This document shows, in pieces, positions 20,160-30,765 of a DNA stretch of 64,000 nucleotides. Both the position numbers and the translations under genes were made by a program. How positions within the stretch are numbered: position 1 is the stretch's first letter; each line of letters opens with the position of its first letter. The stretch is from Symsagittifera roscoffensis (Eukaryota; Xenacoelomorpha; Acoela; Convolutidae): assembly GCF_963678635.1 (NCBI RefSeq), contig NC_087071.1:18411613-18475612 (forward strand). Reading direction: 5' to 3'. The notes under the pieces are model-generated. The model did not search any database and was not told where the DNA came from. It was given only the letters and a program-made list of their open reading frames with translations.

Positions 20160-20387
20160 ATGCCTAGTATTGCAAAGAAACTACTAATTCGGATAAAATT
20201 CAAGAGACATAATTTATGTTCCAACCAGAAACTGGTTTCCACACAAACTCTTGGTTCAGCGTTTCTGGATAGAATTCGAAAAATTCAAAAATCAAAATAT
20301 GAATCTGATTTGTTCAAGATTATTGATTGCTTTATTGAGTGTCATGGTTCTGTGTACAGTGATTATGTAAGCTTTGTGATAAAATAA
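20160..20387 (+). CDS. Short ORF, 75 aa, uncertain
   Basis: A true ATG ORF with a basic N-terminus (MPSIAKKLLIRIKFKRHN) and a helical C-terminus (FLDRIRKIQKSKYESDLFK). An alternative frame from 20013 (MYTYIKKLTVSTLYTN, DELFNITYDGKEPKRC) is open across the same start region and looks at least as protein-like. The area may hold a decayed or spliced plus-strand gene. Function unknown. Confidence 0.28.
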   Translation: MPSIAKKLLIRIKFKRHNLCSNQKLVSTQTLGSAFLDRIRKIQKSKYESDLFKIIDCFIECHGSVYSDYVSFVIK

Positions 20388-20538
20388 TCAATTGTTTTCA
20401 AATGTGCTCCTAAAAGTTTACCTTGATGAATCTTTAAAAACTAAGCTCTGGTTCAGGAGCATTTTATTCAAATGATTAAAAAAAAACTTACAAATCAATG
20501 GGAAACTTGACAAAATGTGTAAAAAATCAAAAAATGAT

Positions 20539-21117
20539 TTAGTTTTCGAGTTTCTTGTCACTTTCTTCTTCATGTGCCACACCATGTTTTTTTCTAAACA
20601 GAGCTAAGTTATCATGATGAACCTTCAATTTTTCTTTTTTGTACCTTCTATCACGAATTGTTACAATTTTTCGCCTATCATGTATGGAAATTCTTAAGGG
20701 ACTGAAACACTTCTTCGGCTCTCTGTAGAAGATGTCAAATTCAACCATTTTTTCAAAAACAGACATTTATAGTAAATTTTCACTTGTAAGCAAATGAAAA
20801 CTATTTCCGTATCCCAGATCCACAACTTCATCAAAATATTTTTCATTTGAATCATAATAAAACCCGTACTTTTTTCTCGAAGGTGACTTAGACATAGCCA
20901 ATTCTTTTCTAAATTCTCTAACTCTTCTACTCTAGAGTTCTCTCCATTCCGAAAGATCTATCACAATTTGCTCAGTAGCTTGGGAGATGTTATTAAATCT
21001 GAGAATCTTGACAGTTTTGGTGCCGATTTCAAACTGGATGCAGTAACTCACCCGTTCTATTATGATTGGTTTCAGAGTTTGAGATAGATTTCCATTTCTT
21101 CTAAAAAATCTTCTCAT
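20539..21117 (-). pseudogene. PC4-like ORF broken by TAG and TAA
   Basis: From an ATG at 21117 one minus-strand frame continues through two stops (TAG 20934-20932; TAA directly before an ATG at 20766) to TAA at 20541-20539. The first part reads VSYCIQFEIGTKTVKILRF, then IVIDLSEWREL, and after the TAG SRRVREFRKELA. This strand-strand-helix pattern with a Trp near the helix start resembles the single-stranded-DNA-binding fold of PC4/PUR-type proteins. The distal part is basic (RRKIVTIRDRRYKKEKLK). Its shape also resembles the intact ORF at 23.73 kb. It may instead be three small exons or ORFs. The PC4 link is an inference by eye. Confidence 0.35.
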
Positions 21118-21319
21118 GTTGGTAAAATGAACTGAACTGTAGGAGATTTTTTTTAATGAAAAGAAATATATTTTTTTCAGCTGTTGATTTTGCTGAATTT
21201 CTCATAGAAAACTGAACTCCAAATACTTTGCACACTTGATTGACTGTAATTGTTTCAAAGGATTTTGTAAAGTAAGAATTTTTTGTTGACAAAGGTTTTT
21301 CAAAGGGGAAGAATTTCAT
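21101..21319 (-). CDS. Short ORF upstream of the PC4-like frame
   Basis: ATG ORF on the minus strand, 72 codons, reading MKFFPFEKPLSTKNSYFTK and NQVCKVFGVQFSMRNSAKS. It overlaps the next ATG ORF by 17 bp in another frame, so it could be the first exon of the same gene joined by an intron ending in TTTTTTAG near 21105. No family recognised. Confidence 0.28.
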   Translation of the reverse strand: MKFFPFEKPLSTKNSYFTKSFETITVNQVCKVFGVQFSMRNSAKSTAEKNIFLFIKKNLLQFSSFYQHEKIF

Positions 21320-21673
21320 TGAAAACTATTCCCTTTATTTACAACCTTGGTTGCGCATCTTTATTTAGATTTAAAAAACTAGCAAAATAACTAAAATCCA
21401 CAAATTTTTTATCACCAAAGTCATCACCTTAGAGTTAGTTCTGGAATACTGATTGGTTGAATTTAAGTGATTATTTCTAGAATTTAGAAGATTGAGAAAA
21501 ATCTAGATGTTACTGTATAATGAACTCTTATAAAATTCAAGTATTTAATCTGTAGATTTTAAAAAATAGAAGATTCTATAATTTAATGGATAATGACGTC
21601 AAATTCTCTGGTGGAAATATTCCACAACTTTTACTGTTCTATAAAAGTTAAAGTGTTATGACGTCATTTTCTC
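21320..21673. other. Spacer with one CTGATTGGTTGA motif
   Basis: No gene seen. The motif ATACTGATTGGTTGAATTT near 21450 matches the CCAAT-type element that is clustered upstream of the repeat-unit ORFs; here it is single. Confidence 0.4.
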
Positions 21674-22234
21674 AGGTGAAATTAGACTTTTATTACCTAA
21701 ATAATTCAACAGACACCTTCTTAGCTCTGTAGAGGAATCATGTCAGACCCTCTGAATGGCTTTTTCAAATAAATTTTCCTAGGATAATTGATTATTTGTT
21801 ACAAGAATTTTGTCAAAAATAATTATTTTCCAGCCTGAACAGTTTTTAACAAATAAATGTAAATAATTTTTTTTGATGTGTTCCAAAAATTCTCTCAATA
21901 GTTTTTTGCAAAATGCAAAAAAAATCTAAGAATTTGTTTGGTAAAATGCTCGTTTTTTCTCGGTTTTTTCAAAAATATGTGAAATTTTAATTTTATTTCT
22001 TAAATGATAAGGCAGAAAAAAAAACGCAAAACTTTAATGTAAAAAGCATATTGGCTTCGTGCTTAGAAAACTTCTATATTGATGACTTTCATCGCTATTC
22101 CTTATGCTAAAACTTTGGTTTTCAATTGTTTCTGATCAACAGACATGCAAAAATTAGTTTTCTGAAGGATTAAATTTTGAATAAAAATTTCTTAAAGATT
22201 AGTAATTCACTGTGCAAGAAAATATTTAATGATT

Positions 22235-22530
22235 TATGATGGGAAAAGTGTTTCAATTTTTTGATGAGTATGCGAAAAGTGTTTCATTTTTTTTTGTACA
22301 AATGCAAAAATTGTTTCAATTTTTTTGACAAAATGCGAAAAATGTTTTAATTATTTTTGACAAAATTCGGAAAGTGTTTCAATTTTTTTGACAAGACGCG
22401 AAAATCGTTTCAATTTTCGATAAGATGCGAAAAGTGTTTCACTTTTTTTGACAAGATGCGAAAGTGTTTCACATTTTTTTTGACGAAATGCGAAAAGTAG
22501 TTGAGTTTTTTTTGTCAGGATGCAAAAATT
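22235..22530. repeat. 31-bp minisatellite, first block
   Basis: Nine or so imperfect copies of GCGAAAAGTGTTTCAATTTTTTTGACAAGAT. Copy C has the matching block at 29361-29640. Confidence 0.85.
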
Positions 22531-22639
22531 ATCCGGTATTTTTCACTTGTGTACAATTTTTCTAGTGTTTTTCCGATTATGTGTGCGAAAACTATTCGAG
22601 TTTCTTAACATATGTGCGAGTTCGGAGCACTAAATTAAG

Positions 22640-22990
22640 TTCTAATTGTTTTTAAATGGTTTACTTTTTTCCTACAAATGCGAAAATGTTTCACTTTTTT
22701 CCTACATATGCGAAAAGTGTTTCACTCTATTACTACAAATGCGAAAAGTGTTTCACTTTTTTCGACAAAATCCGAAAAGTGTTTCAATTTTTCTGACAAG
22801 ATGCGAAAAGTGTTTCACTTTTTTCAATAAAAGGCGAAAAGTGTTTCAATTTTTTTGACAAGATGCGAAAAGTGTTTCACTTTTTTTGAAAAAATGCAAA
22901 AAGTTTTTCAATTGTTTTTTGACGAAATACGAAAAGTGTTTCAATATTTCTACAAATTGCGAAAAGTAGTTGGTTTTTTTGTCAGGATGC
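22640..22990. repeat. 31-bp minisatellite, second block
   Basis: The same GCGAAAAGTGTTTCA unit, separated from the first block by ~100 bp of unique sequence. The plus-strand ORFs of this block (KMRKVFHFF-type peptides) are repeat-derived. Unit C has the block at 29785-30057, where a deletion truncates it. Confidence 0.85.
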
Positions 22991-23234
22991 AAAAACAATC
23001 CGGTATTTTTCAATTGTACACAATTTTTCTAGTGTTTTTTTTCGAATATTTGTGCAAAAACTATTCAAATTTCTTAACATATGTGCGAGTTCGGAGCACT
23101 AAATAAATTCTAATTGTTTTTCAATGGTTTACCCTGAACCTCTCATCCATTCTCATAATTAAAATGAAATTGAGGAAATTAATTAATTACAAAGAACAAA
23201 AAGAATACCAAACAACAAATATTTACAAAAACAT

Positions 23235-23729
23235 TTAATCAGAGAGCTCTCGAGTAGCAGAAGAGTTTTGGAGGTTCTCTATAGAACGCAGAGCTGGACG
23301 ACGTTCCGTTGCTGGTGGTTGTTGTGGAGGAGTGTTTTGAGGTGTCATTGTTTCTGAGAAACCCTCATGTTCATCATTTGTGATGGGGTTTTCGGCTGAT
23401 CCTGCCCCCTCCCAAGGAATGAGGAAGTCGTCGACTGGTTGAGCTACAAATCTTGAGTCAGGAATCTTGGGGTAGTTCATTCCCACATGATCAGAAACTT
23501 CCTCCATCATTTGCTTTTCTTCAAGTTGGTTCTCTGTCATGGGTACTTGTGTCATATGATGCTCGTTGAAGTCCCTAAGCATCACTTCCACCATGTGCCA
23601 GACTTGGATTGGGATGTCCATTCTTGTCAGAAAAACTCCAGAGACTCTTTCTCGCACTTGAATTTGTACTAGATCAGGCGAAAATTCTACAGAGTACATG
23701 AGATTGCTGTTTTGCACTGAGACGATCAT
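23235..23729 (-). CDS. Intronless 164-aa ORF, possible PC4/PUR-like protein, copy 1
   Basis: I start the protein at ATG 23729 in the context CTCAAAATG; the frame extends three codons upstream only to a TTG. Residues 1-55 form a strand-rich segment (LMYSVEFSPDLVQIQVRERV, MDIPIQVWHMVEVMLRDF), with four predicted strands then a helix starting at a Trp. This arrangement resembles PC4/PUR-type single-stranded-nucleic-acid-binding domains. Residues 60-80 are Gln/Glu/Met-rich. The C-terminal half is acidic, then Pro/Thr/Gln-rich (MTPQNTPPQQPPATERRP), as in a transcription regulator tail. The ORF is intact, GC-richer than its surroundings, and preserved in unit C at 30082-30576 with three amino-acid changes. 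Four CCAAT boxes lie 190-325 bp upstream. Function is inferred, not established. Confidence 0.6.
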   Translation of the reverse strand: MIVSVQNSNLMYSVEFSPDLVQIQVRERVSGVFLTRMDIPIQVWHMVEVMLRDFNEHHMTQVPMTENQLEEKQMMEEVSDHVGMNYPKIPDSRFVAQPVDDFLIPWEGAGSAENPITNDEHEGFSETMTPQNTPPQQPPATERRPALRSIENLQNSSATRELSD

Positions 23730-23918
23730 TTTGAGCAATAAATTGAGTTAAAGAGTAAAAACAAGAAACAGCTGAGAGAGGGGGTAGCTGACGGAAGATA
23801 AGTTGAAATTAAGGTATTTAGAGCTGATAGAGGAGGTAGTTGACAGTAGTTAAGTTGAAATTAAATTGATTTTTAGTTAAGAGAGAAGGGTACCTTCAAC
23901 GCGAATGTGTAGGTTTGA

Positions 23919-24053
23919 CCAATCAGAATCGATTTTCCTTATTTGGATTGTAGTCGTGTCCAATCAGATTTCAGCTTCCATTTATGGCGTTCTTTGATAA
24001 GAGTCGTGTCCAATCGGAAACAAAGTTCCATTTTGGGCATTGTCGTTTCCAAT
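23919..24053 (-). promoter_or_regulatory. CCAAT-box cluster upstream of the 164-aa ORF
   Basis: CCAATC at 23919, 23960, 24010 and 24049 on the plus strand, in CCAATCAGA or CCAATCGGA context, spaced 41, 50 and 39 bp. GTCGTGTCCAATC is repeated at two of them. Orientation relative to the ORF is the same as in the other clusters. NF-Y-type factors bind such boxes. No clear TATA box lies between the cluster and the ATG. Confidence 0.5.
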
Positions 24054-24440
24054 CAGAGAAATTTTTAGGGACTTGAATCTTCCAAATAAGTAAAAATATA
24101 CACAAAAGCAATTGCAAAAAAAATGACCGAAAGTTGTTTGCCTTAAAAATAGGAAATATTGCTGAAATAAATAACAAAAAAATAGCGAACAAGTAGCATC
24201 TCTGCAAACTTTTTTCATCAAGATAATTGAATTTTTTGTATGTAATCAATGAAAAATTGTTGATTTTTGAGTAGATAGTCAAGTTCTTTGATTTTGATGT
24301 AAATTTGGGAGGATAACTCAAATTTGATAAATTTTTCAAAGCAAATCTCTAGAAATCTGATTCCAAACCGAATCATGCAGGATTTTGAACTTTGAAAATC
24401 CTTAAAGAAGTGAACGAAAAAAGAACTTTGCTGGGGAGTT

Positions 24441-24806
24441 TTAACAAATTTGGGTATTGGGTAGGGGATAAAAAAGACTTTTTGATATTTTATTGTACAA
24501 ATTTTTGATTAATTTCAAATTCTCGAGAATAAACAAAATTTTTTTCCTTGTGAGGTGTATTTCAGCCCTAAGTTTATAACTTTGATACGCAATATGCGGA
24601 TCACAAGTAAACTCTTTGATTGAGTAAGTTTCTCTGAAGAGACCTTTACTTAGTCGGGGAAATCTATTTTGGACAACATAAACGTCCAAAAAATTGTGAA
24701 AAAAGTAAGATTCAACACCTATTTCATCAATAAGAAAATCAATTGGAATTTTTTCCTTTTTCATGTAAAATAACTTGAGGAAATTCAGACGTTTTTTGAT
24801 AGACAT
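24441..24806 (-). CDS. Intronless 121-aa ORF, unknown, copy 1
   Basis: ATG at 24806, TAA at 24443-24441. The product is basic and hydrophobic, with MSIKKRLNFLKLFYMKKEK at the start, FFHNFLDVYVVQNRFPRLSKG in the middle and PLPNTQIC at the end. No signal peptide or known motif. It lies 0.7 kb upstream of the 164-aa ORF on the same strand. Unit C keeps it open (31288-31653) although seven residues differ. By eye, nine substitutions give seven amino-acid changes, which suggests little purifying selection since duplication. It might be an exon or a young ORF. Confidence 0.45.
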   Translation of the reverse strand: MSIKKRLNFLKLFYMKKEKIPIDFLIDEIGVESYFFHNFLDVYVVQNRFPRLSKGLFRETYSIKEFTCDPHIAYQSYKLRAEIHLTRKKILFILENLKLIKNLYNKISKSLFYPLPNTQIC

Positions 24807-24929
24807 TTTTCAAATAATGATTAAGTTTTTTTAAAAATCCATAAACAGTTCACTTTTAGGAAATGCTTGGTTCTAATAGGATGAATTCCAACAAACAGTG
24901 TTACTAAAAGAATATTCAATTCTGATCGT

Positions 24930-25130
24930 TTGATATTGAAATTTTTGAAAAACCCACGAATGTACAACTCAGTTTTGATTGGTTGACATGAAATTTATTG
25001 AAAATTCAATGATCATTGAAAGCCGATTTTGATTGGTTGATATCACAAAAGATAAGAATTTCCTTATAATTAATGCTCGATTCTGATTGGTTGATAGCAG
25101 AACTTTTGAAAATTCTATGGTGAGATTGGA
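24930..25130 (+). promoter_or_regulatory. ATTGG (reverse CCAAT) cluster upstream of the zinc-finger remnant
   Basis: TTGATTGGTTGA or CTGATTGGTTGA at 24978, 25032 and 25086, exactly 54 bp apart. This is the same 54-bp spacing as two intervals of the unit A cluster. A decayed fourth element (CTGATCGTTTGATA) lies near 24920. It faces the truncated zinc-finger ORF at 25314 and stands between it and the minus-strand ORF at 24806. Confidence 0.5.
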
Positions 25131-25313
25131 TAAATTTGGTTTCAGCTAGGGTAAATAGTAAATCCATGCTGATTTTCTTTCACGTTAAAAGCAATTGGTT
25201 AAGAAATTTGCTTTTTTTTCATTTTTGTTCATTTTTTGAGGTTATTCAACTTTTCTTTTCTAAAAATTTGGTACAGTCTAAATCTCCCATTTTTTCTTTT
25301 TCTACTTATTGGG

Positions 25314-25358
25314 ATGCGGTCACTGAATAGAAACAAAAAAATTAGAAAAAAGATGTAG
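25314..25358 (+). pseudogene. Truncated remnant of the zinc-finger gene, unit B
   Basis: MRSLNRNKKIRKKM then TAG. The first ten codons align with the start of the unit A zinc-finger ORF (MPSLIRNEKI), and the preceding ~180 bp are also alike. Sequence after codon 10 is unrelated, so a deletion removed both fingers. The same truncated form is in unit C at about 32161-32205. Confidence 0.55.
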
Positions 25359-27569
25359 AAAGATTTTTAGAGAAAATAATATGGAGTCTGCTGAATAATT
25401 CTAAACAAACAAATTCTTTAGCAGAACCAGATGTATGATCTCCTATTTCTATGAAACTTAACAGGAAAAAATTCAACTGGACACACAGTAAAAATTTAGT
25501 TCCGTTTAGCTTCAATTTTTTTTTCAATTAGAAAATTACGTTGAATTATAGAGTTTTTGCTTAATAAAGTTCGCAAAGTTTTTCAATTGTTACAGTTTGC
25601 ACCATGATTTCCTTTCCCTAATCGGTGTTTTGATAACAGATCTTCTAGATGTTATAAATGTTGCAGAAAAATGGAACTAAGTTCGCTTGCGTAATTCTAC
25701 TTCAAAAGGTTTTGCAGATTTTAAACAATAGAACTGCTCTTAATTTATTCTAAGAAATCAACGAAAAAATACCCCTTAAAAATCTCAAATTATACATGTG
25801 CTTTCGAATGCTTGAAATAGCAGTGATTTTTTCTCACTTCGACATTTTTGAGAAAACTTCCGGCAAAAATCAAGAACAAAAAGCGAATTACAAACTATTT
25901 TGCAAGATAAGTGATAATAAATTATCTCAAAAGTTGGGTTTTGCTGAAATAGTTTGCTGTAGAAACTAAACATGGGAACCTAAAGGAGAACATGTACAAA
26001 ATAGATGGTAACACTTAGACGTTATCAGTTCTAATTTCATCTCTGCCAACAAAGTGTTCGTTCAATTGATATAACTTTCTCCTAAATTCCTCAGTTCTGA
26101 CCAAAATTTCTTGCAAAGTGAGTTCAAGAGCGAAAACATGCAGTAAGCAGAAAGCAAGAATAAGCTTAAGACATAGAAAATTTCTACGGAAAAGCCATGA
26201 AAATTATGTTTTAGAAGCAACAGAAGATAATCATCAGTTTTGAAGAAGATTTTGTTAAATATCCTACAATCTAATATCCTGTTAAGAGAAATATACCCCA
26301 TTTTTAGTCATTTTAAGCAGTAAAATGTTCACTTTTTATCAATGATCTGGAACTTATTATTAATAAAAATGTTGAAAACGTCTCAGAAGTTGTAATTTTT
26401 GTACAAATTTGGGTGCTTTTTATCCTCGAATTGAACAAAAAAATACCAGTTAATTACACGATTGAAAAATTAAAATGGAAAACTCTGGATAGATTTGAAT
26501 AATTTTTACTTTCTCGAAAATTACGATAAGTTTCCTCATTTTCCCGAGAAATCGGACGTACCAATATTGATTCAACTAAAATGAGTTTATGTGTTCAGAG
26601 CATTATATAAACCACTTTTAGTAGGGTAAGTTTTATCGTATTTGATTATTTTGAGAGAAAATTGTGGAAAAATCCATATTTTGCATTCAAAGTTTTGTAT
26701 CAGTGTCTCAACATGATGCCAATTAAAATAAAGTTTGAGCTTAATTTTAAACTATAAACATATCCATATTTTTAAAAATTAGATCAGAAGCAACAAAAAA
26801 CTTTCCAAAGCCTTGAGATGTTTGCAATTTTTCCAAAAACATGAAATTTTGGCAATTTTTTCCAAAAACTTGAAATTTTCTTAGGGTTTCAGTAGGTTTC
26901 AGCATACTTTAAGCTAGATTGAGTACAGTTTCAAAAAATGGATCATCTAATAAAATAGTTATTAAGTCAAATTATATCAAATCTTATCATGTTTTGAAGT
27001 TTTTTGAAAAAATATCAATTTTTTTATAAGCATTTCCAAATTTTTGCACATCTTACCTTGGACTTACCATGAACCAATAAACATAATCTCTTCGTTGCAT
27101 ATACTACATGCAACACTCCAAAAATTACATAACGCATGCCGAGATTTTTGCGAAACAATTAGACATTTTCACACAAAATCCAAATACCGTTTTTGTTACC
27201 ATTTTCTTACCATCACACTGAAACCTTACCATTCCCTATCTTAATATATTCGGAAACCTATTCCCTATAATAATACAAGGAATTTCTAATCCTTATACAT
27301 AGGGATATCTATACGCTCTCTTAATACAGGGGAAATCTAAACACTATCTTAAAACATGGTAAGATCGGGCGCCAAAAATTTTTCTGAAACTTACCATCTG
27401 AAGCTTGCCATCTTTTACCCTATTCCCTATCCTCTTACATTGGGAAATCTATAGCCTATGTTAATACATAGGGTGCTGACCGGATACTCTATAGCCTATG
27501 TAATTACATGGGGGTCAGCACCCACCACTCCCCCCCCCCCCACTCTACCTCACACATATACTACTAATA
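25359..27569. other. Unit-A-like non-coding region of unit B
   Basis: Homologous to 5.34-7.3 kb in inverted orientation. I see no coding region. The block near 27240-27480 repeats TTACCAT, ATTCCCTAT and CTATAGCCTATGTTAATACATAGG words, then a 12-base poly-C tract at 27530-27541. Confidence 0.6.
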
Positions 27570-28795
27570 TACATCAAGCACAGTCGAAGCATATGTCGAG
27601 CACGGTCGAAATATGCTTATACTCAGTCGAAATAAACCCGATTTTGGTCGAGAAAGTCAAAACATAGGTCGAGCACAGTCAAAATTAGGTCGAGCACAGT
27701 CGAATCCTACCAAATTTCAGTCGAGAAAGTCGAAGCATAGTTCGTGCACAGACGAAACATAGGTCGAGCAAGCTTGAAACATTGGTCGAGCAGAGTCGAA
27801 AAAGGCCGACTTCGTTCAAGAAAGTCGAAAAATAGGTCAAGCACTGTCGAAACATAGCTCGAACAGAGTCAAAATACAAAGCTAGCAGAGTCAAAATATA
27901 GGCTGAGCACAGTCGAAAATTAAGTCGCAAAGTCGAAAAACAGGTCGAGCACAGTCGAAAATAAGGTCGAGCACAGTTGAATCATACCTGATTTTTATCG
28001 AGAAATTCAAAACATACGTCGAGCTCAGGCAAAGAAAAATAGCTTGAGCATAGTCGAAACATAGGTCGATCACAGTCGAAAAAAGGTTGAGCATTATCGG
28101 AACATAGTTCGAGCACACTCGAAACATACGTCAAGCACAGTTAAAGCATAGGTCGAGCACGGTCGAAACAAGTGTCATAACCAGTCGAAACAAACCCTAT
28201 TTTGGTCGAGAAAGTAGAAACATAAGTTGAGCACAGTCAAAATTAGGTCGAGCACAGTCGAATCCTACCAAATTTCAGTCGAGAAAGTCGAAGCATAGTT
28301 CGTGCACAGACGAAACATAGGTCGAGCAAGCTTGAAACATTGGTCGAGCAGAGTCGAAAAAGGCCGACTTCGTTCAGGAAAGTCGAAAAATAGGTCAAGC
28401 ACTGTCGAAACATATCTCGAACAGAGTCAAAATACAAAGCGAGCAGAGTCAAATTATAGGCTGAGCACAGTCGAAAATTAAGTCGCAAAGTCGAAAAACA
28501 GGTTGAGCACAGTCGAAAATAAGGTCGAGCACAGTTGAATCATACCTGATTTTCATCGAGAAAGTCAAAACATACGTCGAGCTCAGGCAAAGAAAAATAG
28601 CTTGAGCGTAGTCGAAACATAGGTCGATCACAGTCGAAAAAAGGTTGAGCCTTATCGGAACATAGTTCGAGCACACTCGAAACATACGTCAAGCACAGTT
28701 AAAGCATAGGTCGAGCACGGTCGAAACAAGTGTCATAACCAGTCGAAACAAACCCTATTTTGGTCGAGAAAGTAGAAACATAAGTCGAGCAAGTT
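27570..28795. repeat. 22-bp satellite array (array B) with 558-bp higher-order repeat
   Basis: Consensus AGGTCGAGCACAGTCGAAACAT. The block from about 27680 to 28237 is repeated almost exactly at 28238-28795, a 558-bp duplication inside the array. Unit C has only one copy of this block. The array ends abruptly at the junction with unit C. Confidence 0.88.
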
Positions 28796-29360
28796 AAGGT
28801 GAAATTAGACTTTTATTACCTAAATAATTCAAAAGACACCTTCTTAGCTCTGTAGAGGAATCATGTCAGACCCTCTGAATGGCTTTTTCAAATAAATTTT
28901 CCTAGGATAATTGATTATTTGTTACAAGAATTTTGTCAAAAATAATTATTTTCCAGCCTGAACAGTTTTTAACATATAAATGTAAACAATTTTTTTTGAT
29001 GTGTACCAAAAATTCTCTCAAGAGTTTTTTGCAAAATGCAAAAAAATCTAAGAATTTGTTTGGTAAAATGCTCGTTTTTTCTCGGTTTTTTCAAAAATAT
29101 GTGAAATTTTAATTTTATTTCTTAAATGATAAGGCAGAAAAAAAAACGCAAAACTTTAATGTAAAAAGCATATTGGCTTCGTGCTTAGAAAATTTCTATA
29201 TTGATGACTTTTATCGCTATTCCTTATGCTAAAACTTTGGTTTTCAATTGTTTCTGATCAACAAACATGCAAAAATTAGTTTTCTGAAGGATTAAATTTT
29301 GAATAAAAATTTCATAAAGATTAGTAATTCACTGTGCAAGAAAATATTTAATGATTTATG

Positions 29361-30057
29361 ATGGGAAAAGTGTTTCAATTTTTTGATGAGTATGCGAAAA
29401 GTGTTTCATTTTTTTTTGTACAAATGCAAAAATTGTTTCAATTTTTTTGACAAAATGCGAAAAGTGTTTTAATTATTTTTGACAAAATTCGGAAAGTGTT
29501 TCAATTTTTTTGACAAGACGCGAAAATCGTTTCAATTTTTTCGATAAGATGCGAAAAGTGTTTCACTTTTTTTGACAAGATGCTAAAAGTGTTTCACATT
29601 TTTTTTGACGAAATGCGAAAAGTAGTTGAGTTTTTTTTTGTCAGGATGCAAAAATTATCCGGTATTTTTCACTTGTGTACAGTTTTTCTAGTGTTTTTCC
29701 GATTATGTGTGCGAAAACTATTCGAGTTTCTTAACATATGTGCGAGTTCGGAGCACTAAATTAAGTTCTAATTGTTTTTCAAGGGTTTACTTTTTTCCTA
29801 CAAATGCGAAAAGTGTTTCACTTTTTTCCTACATATGCAAAAAGTGTTTAACTCTATTACTACAAATGCGAAAAGTGTTTCACTTTTTTCGACAAAATCC
29901 GAGAAGTGTTTCAATTTTTCTGACAAAATGCGAAAAGTGTTTCACTTTTTTCAATAAAGTGCGAAAAGTGTTTCAATATTTTTGACAAGATGCGAAAAGT
30001 GTTTCACTTTTTTTGACAAAATGCAAAAAGTTTATCAATTGTTTTTCGACGAAATGC
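29361..30057. repeat. 31-bp minisatellite blocks of unit C
   Basis: Same unit as at 22.2-23.0 kb, in two blocks (29361-29640 and 29785-30057). The second is cut at 30057 where GACGAAATGCGA runs directly into CAACAAATATTTAC, the 3' flank of the 164-aa ORF. Confidence 0.85.
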
Positions 30058-30081
30058 GACAACAAATATTTACAAAAACAT

Positions 30082-30576
30082 TTAATCAGAGAGCTCTCGA
30101 GTAGCAGAAGAGTTTTGGAGTTTCTCTATAGAACGCAGAGCTGGACGACGTTCCGTTGCTGGTGGTTGTATTGGAGGAGTGTTTTGAGGTGTCATTGTTT
30201 CTGAGAAACCCTCATGTTCATCATTTGTGATGGGGTTTTCTGCTGATCCTGCCCCCTCCCAAGGAATGAGGAAGTCGTCGACTGGTTGAGCTACAAATCT
30301 TGAGTCAGGAATCTTGGGGTAGTTCATTCCCACATGATCAGAAACTTCCTCCATCATTTGCTTTTCTTCAAGTTGGTTCTCTGTCATGGGTACTTGTGTC
30401 ATATGATGCTCGTTGAAGTCCCTAAGCATCACTTCCACCATGTGCCAGACTTGGATTGGGATGTCCATTCGTGTCAGAAAAACTCCAGAGACTGTTTCTC
30501 GCACTTGAATTTGTACTAGATCAGGCGAAAATTCTACAGAGTACATGAGATTGCTGTTTTGCACTGAGACGATCAT
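30082..30576 (-). CDS. Intronless 164-aa ORF, possible PC4/PUR-like protein, copy 2
   Basis: Copy of the ORF at 23235-23729, 6847 bp to the right, with the same ATG context and stop. It is intact. I count three amino-acid differences (Arg to Thr in the strand region, Gln to Ile in the Pro-rich tail, Asn to Lys near the C-terminus). The deletion in unit C ends only ~25 bp beyond its stop codon. The upstream CCAAT cluster is preserved (first box at 30766). Same functional uncertainty as copy 1. Confidence 0.6.
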   Translation of the reverse strand: MIVSVQNSNLMYSVEFSPDLVQIQVRETVSGVFLTRMDIPIQVWHMVEVMLRDFNEHHMTQVPMTENQLEEKQMMEEVSDHVGMNYPKIPDSRFVAQPVDDFLIPWEGAGSAENPITNDEHEGFSETMTPQNTPPIQPPATERRPALRSIEKLQNSSATRELSD

Positions 30577-30765
30577 TTTGAGCAATAAATTGAGTTAAAG
30601 AGTAAAAACAAGAAACAGCTGAGAGAGGGGGTAGCTGACGGAAGATAAGTTGAAATTAAGGTATTTAGAGCTGATAGAGGAGGTAGTTGACGGTAGTTAA
30701 GTTGAAATTAAAGTGATTTTTAGTTAAGAGAGAAGGGTACCTTCAACGCGAATGTGTAGGTTCGA

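Larger units (their letters stand above)
21674..28796 (+). repeat. Repeat unit B, 7.1 kb
   Basis: The sequence from AGGTGAAATTAGACTTTTATTACC at 21674 recurs at 28797, immediately after the end of this unit, so units B and C are direct tandem copies (offset 7123 bp at the left, 6847 bp after a ~280 bp deletion in C). The unit contains two minisatellites, a 164-codon ORF, a 121-codon ORF, CCAAT clusters, the unit-A-like region and a 22-bp satellite array. Paired ORFs differ at few positions, so the duplication is older than the 3.5 kb one to the right but still recent. Confidence 0.9.

Noticed and set aside
22646-23106. Plus-strand ORFs with KMRKVFHFF-type repeats (also 29.7-30.0 kb)
   Set aside because: Translation of the 31-bp minisatellite with frame changes between units; not conserved in frame between the two copies.
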